The translations under genes and the position numbers were made by a program. A stretch of 64,000 bases of DNA from the NCBI RefSeq assembly GCF_003324525.1, contig NZ_QGDC01000005.1:1-64000 (forward strand), given 5' to 3'. The stretch is from Mucilaginibacter hurinus (GTDB lineage: Bacteria; Bacteroidota; Bacteroidia; Sphingobacteriales; Sphingobacteriaceae). Shown in pieces: positions 19,601 to 27,279 of this stretch. How positions within the stretch are numbered: position 1 is the first letter of the stretch; each line of letters starts with the position of its first letter. The notes under the pieces were generated by a model. It saw only the letters and a program-made list of their open reading frames with translations. It did not search any database and was not told the origin of the DNA.

Positions 19601-19962
19601 ACCGCGACGATAATAAAGACGGCCGGGGCGGCTTAGGGAACCTTGATAAAATTTCAAAAGAAATGGAACAAACTGAGCGTGAAATCGTAAACAGGAAGAT
19701 AAGTGAACAAACGATAAAGCGACAGCAAGAAATACAAACCCGTTTACTTGAGGCTGAAAAAGCAGAGCAACAACGTGAACAGGATAACAAGCGGGAAAGT
19801 AATTCTGGTAAGGATATACCGCCGGGATATATAAAAGCGTTAAAAGATTATCAGCAAAGAAAAACAAAGCAAACCGAACAAATACGTACAGTGTCGCCGG
19901 CGTTTAACTTATACTATAAAGAAAAAATAAAATCTTACTTTGAACAACTAAATGGAAAGTAA
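16633..19962 (+). CDS. DUF4175-family membrane-anchored coiled-coil protein
   Basis: A 1109-residue protein with membrane helices near residues 25-45, 55-80 and 155-175, then an extracytoplasmic beta-rich region (about 190-480; Ig-like segments such as LISLDVELTYPAYL). The rest is very long coiled-coil and Gln/Lys/Glu-rich low-complexity sequence (about 485-1080). This arrangement matches the DUF4175 family of Bacteroidota and Proteobacteria, whose function is unknown. Repeated QQQ- and KK-rich stretches suggest an extended rod. It is followed, with 11 nt overlap, by an RsbW-like ATPase and then ybeY, suggesting one transcript. A structural or envelope-organising role is a guess. Confidence 0.8.
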   Translation: MQPKDDYQLLISKINTFIGKYYLNKLLRGLIFFCAGLFSIYLLVNIAEYLGNFNTLLRSVLFYLFVIFSIALIVRLIIPALLGLLKVGRSLTYDEAAQIIGKHFSHVNDKLLNTLQLKRQVLNQPGKHELIAAGIDQKIKELRPVSFPSAIDLKQNIPYLKWALIPIGIICGIALTAPTVLTESTKRIIRHNEYFAPAAPFKFIILNSPLTAVQGDDIPIEVKLEGNHLPSDVYIETYGSTFKLSKKSVSRFQHEFKNMQQDVTFKLTGNGYASATYIIKVSKKPTLISLDVELTYPAYLNKKSERLQNAGDLTLPAGTLVKWLIHTQNTTRLDFKIAGRNQVLNPEKADRFSFTTKVFNSTSYKITTSNSFVNRSTDSSAYQVNIISDEPPAIAVEQKHDSISSKALYFNGRIQDDHGFSALTFYCRVGKPGQQQRLFAKAIKADFTNVQADFFYFWNLKDLRVTPGDRVTYFFEVADNDGVTGPKKTRTPERTLEVPDAKQLDEQLNAGTKAVQEKTESAVKLAAEIERESQKLKRLLLNKNTLSFDEKKQVEQLLQKRLELNELVKNIQEENKKNVYNRQENQQISEEIKEKQKQIADLFNNVLDPETQEMLKKLQTLLEKGEKDQAQDELAKMQMDNKSLKKELDRVLELYKKLAFDQKVEQNISQLNQLAVEQQKLSEQTKQPNADRQDLMQQQQNLSENFKEVKKSLEELQKEDKASGGKMDFNKPEQEEKAVDKQIEESTENLKKNERSKASKAQEQAAKHMQQLASKMQEQQQEGEENENNINAAQLRELLKSLVNSSFTQEKVMQSLRNTSTVDPAYVSLAQQQKDIKDNLKTAEDSLYALSRRIPQIQSTVNKEVTNINDHIVKTLQNMGDRKTPEALNNQQHAMTAMNNLALLLSEALEQLQNMQNKGKAGKGKKKQPSVSQLSQMQQKLNQNMQKAREQMKLQGNQGQGRDGRQNMSEQLAKMARQQQQIRQALEQINRDDNKDGRGGLGNLDKISKEMEQTEREIVNRKISEQTIKRQQEIQTRLLEAEKAEQQREQDNKRESNSGKDIPPGYIKALKDYQQRKTKQTEQIRTVSPAFNLYYKEKIKSYFEQLNGK

Positions 19963-20386
19963 AATGGAACACGAAAATGTTCAAACCGGTGAACTGTATA
20001 CATTACAACTTCCTTCAAAATATGAAAGTATCAACCAGCTCGAAAATCTGATAGAGGAGATTGCTGATAAATATAATGTGCAGGAGGATGTGTTTGCTAA
20101 TATGATGACCTGCCTTAATGAGGCATTGATGAATGCTATTATACACGGAAATAAGCTCGACGAAAATAAAAAGGTAATTATCAACGCCGAAGCCGATACA
20201 AAAAAGCTGGTATGGACTATTACTGATGAGGGCGAAGGCTTTGACTATACCCATCTTGCTGACCCTACAGCTCCGGAAAATATCGAAAATTTAACCGGAA
20301 GAGGAGTATTTATAATTAAACATCTTGCCGACCAGTGCATTTTTAATGCCCGGGGCAATGAGGTGGAACTTCATTTTAAAATATAA
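19952..20386 (+). CDS. RsbW-like ATP-binding protein (anti-sigma kinase family)
   Basis: A GHKL ATPase domain alone (144 residues). It has the N-box (CLNEALMNAIIHGNK), G1 (DEGEGFDY) and G2-like (LTGRGVFIIKHLAD) motifs of the RsbW/SpoIIAB family. Such proteins phosphorylate STAS-domain anti-anti-sigma proteins and can bind sigma factors. No sigma or STAS gene is next to it, so its partner may be elsewhere, possibly among the STAS proteins at 51.7-53.0 kb (inference). It overlaps the DUF4175 stop by 11 nt and shares one base with the ybeY start. A second ATG at 19964 is an alternative start. Confidence 0.8.
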   Translation: MESKMEHENVQTGELYTLQLPSKYESINQLENLIEEIADKYNVQEDVFANMMTCLNEALMNAIIHGNKLDENKKVIINAEADTKKLVWTITDEGEGFDYTHLADPTAPENIENLTGRGVFIIKHLADQCIFNARGNEVELHFKI

Positions 20387-20817
20387 TGCCCGCCATACAG
20401 TTTTTTGAAGAGGACATTGTTTTCAAACTAAAAAATAAAGCTAAAATCAGGGAGTGGGTTACCAATACTGTCACAAGCGAGGGGTATAAGTTAAAGGAAC
20501 TTAATTATATCTTTTGTTCAGACGCTTATTTGCTCGAAATCAACCGGCAATACCTTAATCACGATACATACACAGATATAGTTACGTTTGACAATTCCGG
20601 GGTGAAAGGTACTATTATTGGCGATATTTTTATTTCAATTGAGCGTATTCGCGAAAATGCTATTAAATATAAAGTGGCTGAAACTGATGAATTACACCGG
20701 GTGATAATTCACGGCGCGCTACATCTGGTAGGCTATAAAGACAAAACTCCCGCCGACAACAAAAAAATGACACAAAAAGAGGACTTTTATTTGAACTTGC
20801 GCTCATTTAATGCCTAA
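20386..20817 (+). CDS. ybeY: Endoribonuclease YbeY (16S rRNA maturation)
   Basis: Single-domain metalloendoribonuclease of 143 residues, acting in 16S rRNA 3'-end processing and ribosome quality control. The zinc-binding core appears as HGALHLVGYKDKT. The first two His are present, but the third (usual GYDH) is replaced by Lys-Asp, a pattern I believe is common in Bacteroidota YbeY. The upstream motif YTDIVTFD is also characteristic. It is translationally coupled to the RsbW-like gene. Confidence 0.9.
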   Translation: MPAIQFFEEDIVFKLKNKAKIREWVTNTVTSEGYKLKELNYIFCSDAYLLEINRQYLNHDTYTDIVTFDNSGVKGTIIGDIFISIERIRENAIKYKVAETDELHRVIIHGALHLVGYKDKTPADNKKMTQKEDFYLNLRSFNA

Positions 20818-20856
20818 TTTTACCCTATTTATCTGTTTACCAATAATTTAAAAACA

Positions 20857-21366
20857 ATGAAAGTACTTACTATTCTGCTGTCATTGCTGTTTGCAGCACC
20901 ATCGTCAGTATATGATTTCAAGCTGAAGGATATCGACGGAAAGGGATTTAGTTTAGCCAAATACAGGGGCAAAAAGATATTGATAGTTAATACAGCATCG
21001 GGCTGCGGCTATACCAAGCAATATGCCGACCTGGAAAAACTATCATCACAATACAAAGGCAAACTTGTTGTAATAGGAGTTCCTGCTAATAATTTTGGTG
21101 GCCAGGAACCCGGTACCGAACTGGAGATAAAAGCATTTTGCACTAAAGAATTCGCAGTCACTTTTCCGTTAACACAAAAAACAAGTGTAAAAGGTGATGA
21201 TATTGCGCCGCTGTTTAAATATTTAACTACTGCACCAAACCCTGATTTTACCGGCGATATCAAATGGAACTTCGAAAAGTTTTTGATAGATGAAAACGGA
21301 AAGTTAATACACCGTTACCGGTCGGCAGTAACGCCCCTGGCACAGGAGATCACTAAAGAAATATAA
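20857..21366 (+). CDS. Glutathione peroxidase-family thiol peroxidase
   Basis: A 169-residue thioredoxin-fold peroxidase with the family motif ASGCGYTKQY (catalytic Cys), the Gln region FGGQEPG, and the WNFEKFL segment with the catalytic Trp and Asn. It reduces hydroperoxides, in bacteria usually using thioredoxin rather than glutathione. A short hydrophobic N-terminus (VLTILLSLLFAAPSSV) suggests export to the periplasm. It converges with mlaD across a strong hairpin. Confidence 0.9.
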   Translation: MKVLTILLSLLFAAPSSVYDFKLKDIDGKGFSLAKYRGKKILIVNTASGCGYTKQYADLEKLSSQYKGKLVVIGVPANNFGGQEPGTELEIKAFCTKEFAVTFPLTQKTSVKGDDIAPLFKYLTTAPNPDFTGDIKWNFEKFLIDENGKLIHRYRSAVTPLAQEITKEI

Positions 21367-21390
21367 CAGGTATCAGAGTTTAATTCTCTT

Positions 21391-21423
21391 AAGAAGGCAG
21401 TTTCCATACGGAACTGCTTTCTT
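21391..21423. terminator. Bidirectional hairpin terminator between gpx and mlaD
   Basis: A nearly perfect stem: AAGAAGGCAGTTTCC (21391-21405) pairs with GGAACTGCTTTCTT (21410-21423) around an ATAC loop, followed by an A/T-run. It sits exactly between two convergent stop codons and overlaps the last codon of mlaD. The A-rich 5' and T-rich 3' sides allow termination in both directions. Confidence 0.75.
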
Positions 21424-22252
21424 AATTTTTATCCTGCTCTTTTTTTGCTGCCTCTTCCTGCTCTTTTCTTTGTTTTTCTGCCAGCTCTTTCTGTGCCTTT
21501 ATACGTTCTTTTTCGGCCTTTTCTTTGGCTTTGCGTATCGAATCTTGTTTGGCCTTAGCCGCACGTTCCTTCTTTTTAAAGTAGCCCCTTAATAAAAAGT
21601 TGTTTTGCGCTGCTTTTAAATCCTCATGCAATGTTATGGTAGCAGCGTCAACTGTTTTTATTGTTGACCGGGCCTGTTTAACCGTGCCGCGCAGATCTTC
21701 AGCTATCTGGTCGTCATTGAGCAACCGGCCCAGGCTACCTTTACCATGGTTTATTTTATAAACAATGTCTGACAGGTTTGCCGATAGTGTCTCAGCGTTA
21801 TCTGCAACCTTTGTAAGTTTATTGATCACCTTGTCTACATCCAGTGGGTTTACAGCCGTCAATCTATCTCCATTTTCAACAACTTCCGTGCTTTTTATTC
21901 CCCCGGGGGCAATAGTAATTAACCGGTCTCCCATTAATCCATCACTGCCTATACTCACCTTCGAGTCTTTTTTAACAAACTTCCTTACACTTTCGTTAAG
22001 GGTAAGGTCAACACGTACCATGCTGTCGGTTATAATATTAATGTCGCGTACAACACCTACATTTATGCCGGCGAAACGCACGTTATTACCTACCTGCAAG
22101 CCATTAACGTTTTTAAACTCGCCGTAAACGCTAAAGGTTGAACTGAACATGCTTTTTTGGTTGCCAATTACAAATATGCCCAGTATGAGTACGGTGATAC
22201 CAATTGCGGTAAAAAACCCAATTTTTATTTTTTGCGATGAGGTTGTTTTCAT
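21422..22252 (-). CDS. MlaD-family (MCE) lipid-transport protein
   Basis: N-terminal membrane anchor (IGFFTAIGITVLILGIFVIG) followed by a single MCE domain (about 40-120; FKNVNGLQVGNNVRFAGINVG) and a helical region. It ends in a roughly 60-residue Lys/Glu/Ala-rich charged helix (about 215-276). MlaD forms a hexameric ring that shuttles phospholipids between membranes with MlaE/MlaF. The start codon overlaps the MlaF stop as ATGA. The long charged C-terminal tail is not found in E. coli MlaD and might be a periplasmic coiled-coil extension. Confidence 0.88.
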   Translation of the reverse strand: MKTTSSQKIKIGFFTAIGITVLILGIFVIGNQKSMFSSTFSVYGEFKNVNGLQVGNNVRFAGINVGVVRDINIITDSMVRVDLTLNESVRKFVKKDSKVSIGSDGLMGDRLITIAPGGIKSTEVVENGDRLTAVNPLDVDKVINKLTKVADNAETLSANLSDIVYKINHGKGSLGRLLNDDQIAEDLRGTVKQARSTIKTVDAATITLHEDLKAAQNNFLLRGYFKKKERAAKAKQDSIRKAKEKAEKERIKAQKELAEKQRKEQEEAAKKEQDKN

Positions 22253-23040
22253 GATTGCTCCTTAAAAAAAGATCTTACTATTTCGTTATCTGATGTCTTA
22301 AGCTCATCAAATGAGCCTTCCGCGATATATTCGCCTTCGTTCATAACAACTACGCGGTCACTTGTAATGCGTGCGCATTCCATATCGTGCGTAATAATAA
22401 CGGATGATATTTTATACTTCTTCTGCATATTGAGTATCAGTTCGCTAATTTCCCGCGAAGTGATAGGATCAAGCCCGGTAGTAGGTTCATCATAAAGCAT
22501 GATCTCGGGGTTTACTATCAACGTACGCGCAAGACCAACCCTTTTACGCATACCGCCGGATAGGTCTGAGGGCATTTTATCTATCGCATCCAGTAATCCT
22601 ACGCCGTCTAATACTTCCTCAACGCGTTTATTTATTTCATTTTGGTCTCTCAACTTTAACACCCGGGTTAATGGGAACTCCAGGTTTTCGCGCACGGTCA
22701 TCGAGTCATAAAGTGCCCCGCCCTGAAAAAGGAAGCCTATTTTATTACGCAGTTGTTTAAGTTCGTCATCAGACATCAAGGCGACGTCCTCGCCAAAAAC
22801 TGTTAGCTCGCCCTCGTCGGGTTTAAGCAAGCCCACTATGCATTGAATTGTAACTGACTTGCCCTGACCAGACTTACCTAAAACCACAACGTTTTCGCCG
22901 CGCTTAAGGTCAAGGTTTATATTTTTAAGCACGTGTTTACTCCCAAAGGATTTTTTAAGTCCTTTTATATGGATAACCACCTCATCCTTATCATAAACAG
23001 GGTTTGCTGGTTGCTCAACTATGTTTGCGGCTGTGTCCAT
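22249..23040 (-). CDS. ABC transporter ATPase, MlaF-like
   Basis: Nucleotide-binding subunit of the Mla lipid transporter: Walker A VLGKSGQGKS, signature DLSGGMRKRVGLART and Walker B IMLYDEPTTGLD. The start is the ATG at 23038-23040 (MDTAANIVEQ), which overlaps the MlaE stop in a TAATG arrangement. An upstream in-frame ATG inside mlaE is rejected. Operon order mlaE-mlaF-mlaD, all coupled, indicates one complex. No mlaA, mlaB or mlaC is nearby. Confidence 0.92.
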   Translation of the reverse strand: MDTAANIVEQPANPVYDKDEVVIHIKGLKKSFGSKHVLKNINLDLKRGENVVVLGKSGQGKSVTIQCIVGLLKPDEGELTVFGEDVALMSDDELKQLRNKIGFLFQGGALYDSMTVRENLEFPLTRVLKLRDQNEINKRVEEVLDGVGLLDAIDKMPSDLSGGMRKRVGLARTLIVNPEIMLYDEPTTGLDPITSREISELILNMQKKYKISSVIITHDMECARITSDRVVVMNEGEYIAEGSFDELKTSDNEIVRSFFKEQS

Positions 23041-23816
23041 TATTGGTAATATAATAAGTTGGTTATCTGCACAGCTATAGCGTCTATCACAAAAATCCAA
23101 AGGGACGCTGTAACAACTGCCGAGTTGGCTGCCACGCCTACGCTTTCGGTACCTTTGTTTGAATTATACCCTTTATAGCATCCTATAAATCCAATGGCAA
23201 AACCAAAAAATATAGTCTTTATGAATGCTGGTAAAAAGTCAGAAAATTCAAGTATGGCCATGCATTTGGTAAAGTAGAGCGAGAGACTGATATCATCGGT
23301 AAGATTTACCGCTATGAAGCCGCCGAATAACCCTATCACATCGCCGATTAGCGTAAGCAACGGAATCATGATTGACGCCGCAATTATACGAGTTACCACA
23401 AGGTATTGAATTGGGTTAGCGCCTGATACTTCCATGGCATCAATTTGCTCAGTAACCTTCATACTGCCCAGTTCTGCGCCGATACTTGACGATATTTTAC
23501 CCGCACAAATTATAGCCGTAATTACAGGCCCTATCTCGCGAATCAGTGCGATAGATAACGTACGTGGCAGCATACTTTCTGCGCCGAACTCAACCATGGT
23601 AGGCCTGAGCTGCAGTATGAGCACAACGCCCATAATAAAAGAGGTAATGCCTACCAGCATAATTGATCGGTAACCAATTTCATAACACTGGCGCACAAAT
23701 TCCGACCATTCAAACCCGCCGGTAAAAATATTACGCACAAAGCGCATGAAGAAAACGCATTGCTCGCCAATGCCTTCCAGCCATCTTTTCCATGCGGGTA
23801 TAACTTCCTCTGTCAT
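23040..23816 (-). CDS. ABC transporter permease, MlaE-like
   Basis: A 258-residue inner-membrane permease of the MlaE family, with about five membrane helices and the conserved features SIALIREIGPVITAIICAG and GAELGSMKVTEQIDAMEV (the elbow before the coupling region). It is the first gene of a coupled mlaEFD operon. It acts with MlaF (ATPase) and MlaD (MCE ring) to move phospholipid between inner and outer membranes. Confidence 0.92.
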   Translation of the reverse strand: MTEEVIPAWKRWLEGIGEQCVFFMRFVRNIFTGGFEWSEFVRQCYEIGYRSIMLVGITSFIMGVVLILQLRPTMVEFGAESMLPRTLSIALIREIGPVITAIICAGKISSSIGAELGSMKVTEQIDAMEVSGANPIQYLVVTRIIAASIMIPLLTLIGDVIGLFGGFIAVNLTDDISLSLYFTKCMAILEFSDFLPAFIKTIFFGFAIGFIGCYKGYNSNKGTESVGVAANSAVVTASLWIFVIDAIAVQITNLLYYQ

Positions 23817-23918
23817 AATAAATTAATATAATTCACACTACATTAAAACTCCATAATTGTTTTGCCGCGGTTAAACGCTAAATACAATTGCGCAGAGGTG
23901 AACGTTGTTATACCCTGT

Positions 23919-24626
23919 TTACATGGGCACTTCAATTATTAATACGTGCGATTGCGCGGTGGTTTCAATGGTTACAGAACTTGTATCATAAACACCCAAA
24001 GCGTCTCTTTTGTTTAATGTTGCACCATCTATAATAACCGAGCCCTCCAGCAAAAAAATATAAACACCGTTACCTGGAGTATTTATTAAGTATTGAAATT
24101 TTTGACCTGCGTCAAACTCACCTATACTAAAAGTAGCATCCTGGTTAATCCATAACGCATGGCCATTTTTATCTGGTGATATAATTGTAGTAAGCTCATT
24201 AAGCTTTTGCACATCTGTAAAGCTTTGTTGGTCATAACGTGGCGTAACATCTTTTTCGTTAGGGAAAACCCATATCTGCAAACTGCTGGTATCCACATCA
24301 TGCAACGGGTTAAATTCGGAGTGCATAATTCCCCTGCCGGAAGACATCACCTGTACCTCACCTTTTTGAATTATCCCATCATTGCCCATGCTGTCTTTAT
24401 GCTTAAGAGCCCCATTCAGCACAATGGTCACAATTTCCATATTATCATGCGGGTGCATGCCGAAACCCATACCTTTTCCAATGATATCATCATTGAGTAC
24501 CCGTAAAGCACCAAAGTGGACCTTGTCCGGGTCGTAATATGATCCGAAACTAAAGGAAAAGTTAGCTTTCAACCATCCTAAATCATTATGACCGCGTTTA
24601 TTTGCGGCGTGGAATACCTTTTTCAT
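23919..24626 (-). CDS. Pirin-family cupin protein (YhhW-like)
   Basis: A 235-residue bicupin. The N-terminal cupin has the metal-site motif HPHDNMEIVTIVLNG and GEVQVMSSGRGIMHSEFN. YhhW-type pirins can be quercetin 2,3-dioxygenases and others are regulatory; sequence cannot decide. It is monocistronic, divergent from the NAD(P)-binding oxidoreductase with a short spacer. Confidence 0.9.
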   Translation of the reverse strand: MKKVFHAANKRGHNDLGWLKANFSFSFGSYYDPDKVHFGALRVLNDDIIGKGMGFGMHPHDNMEIVTIVLNGALKHKDSMGNDGIIQKGEVQVMSSGRGIMHSEFNPLHDVDTSSLQIWVFPNEKDVTPRYDQQSFTDVQKLNELTTIISPDKNGHALWINQDATFSIGEFDAGQKFQYLINTPGNGVYIFLLEGSVIIDGATLNKRDALGVYDTSSVTIETTAQSHVLIIEVPM

Positions 24627-24709
24627 AACGCTAAATTAATATATGTTTAAACATGCAATTATTATTCCACAAATTAATTATGCGTATTTTTGCCAACCTT
24701 TATAATCAA

Positions 24710-25366
24710 ATGGCATACAAGGCAATCATAGCTGGGGCAAGCGGACTAATTGGCAGTAAGTTAGTACAGCTTTTGCTTAATAATCAAGAGTATAATGAAG
24801 TTGTAATTTTGGTACGCAATTTATTGCCAATTACGCACCCTAAGCTACTACAGGTTGTTACAAGGTTTGAAGAACTTGATAACTATGCCAACATCATCGA
24901 AGGTCACGCTTTGTTTTGTTGCCTTGGCACAACTAAAGCAAAAACGCCTGATAAGAACATTTATAGAATGATCGATCACGATTATCCTGTTAAGCTGGCA
25001 CAACTGGCAGCGCAAAATGGCGTTAACCAATATCACCTGGTTTCAGCAATCGGCGCAAACGCAGGGTCATCCCAGTTTTATTTACGCACCAAAGGCGAAA
25101 CAGAGTTGGATGTGATTAAATCAGGTATGCGGCGTATTGATATTTACCAACCGTCATTTTTAACCGGAAGGGAAAACGAGACTCGTTTAGGTGAAATTAT
25201 TGCAGGGCCTGTTTTTTCAGTACTTGATCCGTTATTACTGGGAGGTTTGAAAAAGTATCGCAGTATACCTGCTTTTACCGTAGCAAAGGCTATGGTTAAT
25301 CAATCATTGAAATTACATGAAGGAGTTTTCACCTACCCTTCAGATAAAATAAAATTATTAGCGTGA
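24710..25366 (+). CDS. NAD(P)H-binding short oxidoreductase (HTATIP2-like SDR)
   Basis: Rossmann fold beginning MAYKAIIAGASGLIGSKL, the GxSGLIG dinucleotide motif of atypical SDRs in the NmrA/HTATIP2 group. About 218 residues. The Y-x3-K dyad of catalytic SDRs is not clear, although QFYLRTKGETE contains Tyr and a Lys four residues on (YLRTK). The ATG at 24710 is chosen because it begins at the fold; an ATG at 24653 would add 19 unrelated residues. Its stop overlaps the ABC-F start as GTGA, so the two are probably cotranslated. Confidence 0.75.
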   Translation: MAYKAIIAGASGLIGSKLVQLLLNNQEYNEVVILVRNLLPITHPKLLQVVTRFEELDNYANIIEGHALFCCLGTTKAKTPDKNIYRMIDHDYPVKLAQLAAQNGVNQYHLVSAIGANAGSSQFYLRTKGETELDVIKSGMRRIDIYQPSFLTGRENETRLGEIIAGPVFSVLDPLLLGGLKKYRSIPAFTVAKAMVNQSLKLHEGVFTYPSDKIKLLA

Positions 25367-27228
25367 GTACTTACATATCAGCGGAAAATCTGGGTCATTC
25401 TTTTCATGACCACTGGCTTTTTAAAAATTTAACAATAGGTATTAACCGGGGACGCCGAGTAGCCCTCGTAGGTATTAATGGCGCCGGTAAATCAACCTTG
25501 CTTAAATTATTGTCCGGGCTGTTTTCGCCAACCGAGGGAAAAGTTGTAAGAAGTAGGGACCTAAGGGTGGGCTACCTTGATCAAGATCCTGGTTTTAAAA
25601 ATTCACTTACTATAAGTGATTACATTTTCCATGAAGATAACATACAGCAACAACTAATTAAAAAATACGAAGAGTTGTTGGAGAACGATGCGGATAACGC
25701 TAAAGCGCTGGAAAAAGTGATGGAGGAATTAAGCGAGGTAGACGCGTGGGAATATGAGTATAAAATAAAGACCATATTAGGGCGTTTAGATATACATCAT
25801 CTTAATCAGGACATTTCCTCTTTATCCGGGGGACAAAAAAAACGTCTGGCGCTTGCGCGGCTGCTTATTGAAGATCCGGATATTTACATTTTGGATGAGC
25901 CTACTAATCATCTGGATATAGACACTATTGAATGGCTTGAGAAATCACTTACCGAGGGTAATAAAACCATATTAATGGTCACTCACGACCGTTATTTCCT
26001 CGATAATGTATGTAATGAAATTATTGAGATTGATAGAGGTAAGATATTTACATATAACGGCAATTACGGCTATTACTTAGAGAAAAAAGCTGAACGCGAA
26101 GCAACTGACGAAACCCAGTTTCATAAAAACACTCAGTTACTGAAAAAGGAACTGGAATGGATGCGAAGGCAACCCCAAGCAAGGGGAACCAAATCGCAAT
26201 CGCGCATCAACTCCTTTTATGAACTGGAAGAGAAAACTAAAAATGCAGGTCCTAAAGAAAAGGTAGAACTAAGTATTAAAACGGCCAGGCAGGGTAATAA
26301 AATAATGGAACTGCATCATGTTGCTAAGTCTTTTAAAGGCATCAACTTAATAAACGATTTCAGTTACACATTTAAAAAGGGCGACAGGATTGGTTTAGCA
26401 GGTAAGAACGGCAGCGGTAAGTCTACGCTGCTGAACCTTATAACCGGCAATCTTCAAGCAGACTCCGGGCAGGTAGACAAAGGTGAAACTACTGTTATGG
26501 GCTACTTTCATCAATCCGGTATAACTTTTAAAGAAGATGAACGCGTGATTGATATAGTTAAAAACGTGGCCGAGTATATTACAATGGCTGATGGAAAAAT
26601 GATATCAGCATCGCAATTGTTAACATTATTTCTATTTCCACCTAAAAAGCAACACGGCTTTGTGGCTAATTTAAGCGGAGGCGAAAAAAAGAGACTGCAG
26701 TTAATGCGTATTTTAATGAAAAATCCGAATTTTCTGATACTTGATGAGCCTACTAATGATTTAGATATAGATACCTTAAATGTGCTGGAAGATTTTCTGA
26801 CAGGATACAATGGCATATTAATGATTGTGTCGCACGACAGATATTTGCTTGATAAAATGGCCGATCAGCTTTTTATTATGGAAGGAAAGGGCAGCGTAAG
26901 GATATTTAACGGTAACTATTCGTCATATAGAATAGAGCAAGAAGAAGCAAAACAGGCTGCCAAGCAAAAACCGGCGCCTGCTATAGCATTATCGGAGAAG
27001 GTTCAAAAAAACAAATTAAGTTTTAAAGAGCAGAAAGAGCTCGACGAGCTTGAAGCCAACATATCATTTATAGAAGATCAACTTAAGCGAGCCAATGCCG
27101 AGTTAAATACTTCAGATATAAGTGCTGAGCATCTAAACGACGTTATATCCAGTATAACCAAGCTCAACCAGGACTTAGACGAGAAGAGCCTAAGGTGGCT
27201 TGAATTAAGTGAATTAAAGAACACATGA
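25363..27228 (+). CDS. ABC-F family ATPase (Uup-like ribosome-associated factor)
   Basis: Two ABC ATPase domains in tandem: Walker A GINGAGKST and GKNGSGKST, signatures LSGGQKKRLALAR and LSGGEKKRLQLMR. There are no membrane helices. A linker and a C-terminal coiled coil (about 540-621; KELDELEANISFIEDQL) are typical of Uup/ABC-F proteins that act on the ribosomal E-site. The start codon is GTG in a GTGA overlap with the upstream oxidoreductase stop. The stop codon is directly followed by the first parS-like palindrome. Confidence 0.9.
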   Translation: MSTYISAENLGHSFHDHWLFKNLTIGINRGRRVALVGINGAGKSTLLKLLSGLFSPTEGKVVRSRDLRVGYLDQDPGFKNSLTISDYIFHEDNIQQQLIKKYEELLENDADNAKALEKVMEELSEVDAWEYEYKIKTILGRLDIHHLNQDISSLSGGQKKRLALARLLIEDPDIYILDEPTNHLDIDTIEWLEKSLTEGNKTILMVTHDRYFLDNVCNEIIEIDRGKIFTYNGNYGYYLEKKAEREATDETQFHKNTQLLKKELEWMRRQPQARGTKSQSRINSFYELEEKTKNAGPKEKVELSIKTARQGNKIMELHHVAKSFKGINLINDFSYTFKKGDRIGLAGKNGSGKSTLLNLITGNLQADSGQVDKGETTVMGYFHQSGITFKEDERVIDIVKNVAEYITMADGKMISASQLLTLFLFPPKKQHGFVANLSGGEKKRLQLMRILMKNPNFLILDEPTNDLDIDTLNVLEDFLTGYNGILMIVSHDRYLLDKMADQLFIMEGKGSVRIFNGNYSSYRIEQEEAKQAAKQKPAPAIALSEKVQKNKLSFKEQKELDELEANISFIEDQLKRANAELNTSDISAEHLNDVISSITKLNQDLDEKSLRWLELSELKNT

Positions 27229-27244
27229 TGTTCCACGTGGAACA
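27229..27244. promoter_or_regulatory. parS-like ParB-binding palindrome, copy 1
   Basis: The sequence TGTTCCACGTGGAACA is a perfect 16-bp palindrome and differs by one base from the classic chromosomal parS (TGTTCCACGTGAAACA). It starts on the base after the ABC-F stop codon. ParB binds such sites to nucleate segregation complexes near the replication origin. parA/parB are not in the window. Confidence 0.8.
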
Positions 27245-27253
27245 CTAATACAT

Positions 27254-27269
27254 TGTTCCACGTGGAACA
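27254..27269. promoter_or_regulatory. parS-like ParB-binding palindrome, copy 2
   Basis: A second identical TGTTCCACGTGGAACA, 9 bp after copy 1 (25 bp start to start, about 2.4 helical turns). It ends two bases before the GGAGGA Shine-Dalgarno-like sequence of mnmG, so it lies in the mnmG 5' untranslated region or promoter. Paired sites make chance occurrence very unlikely. Confidence 0.8.
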
Positions 27270-27279
27270 TGGAGGAATT

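Noticed and set aside
18010..19867. Several long minus-strand frames rich in Cys/Ser/Phe opposite DUF4175
   Set aside because: They are mirror artefacts of the Gln/Lys/Glu-rich coiled-coil coding region.
27254..27279. TTG upstream start for mnmG
   Set aside because: It lies within the parS-like palindrome; the ATG at 27280 has a good GGAGGA site and gives the family N-terminus.
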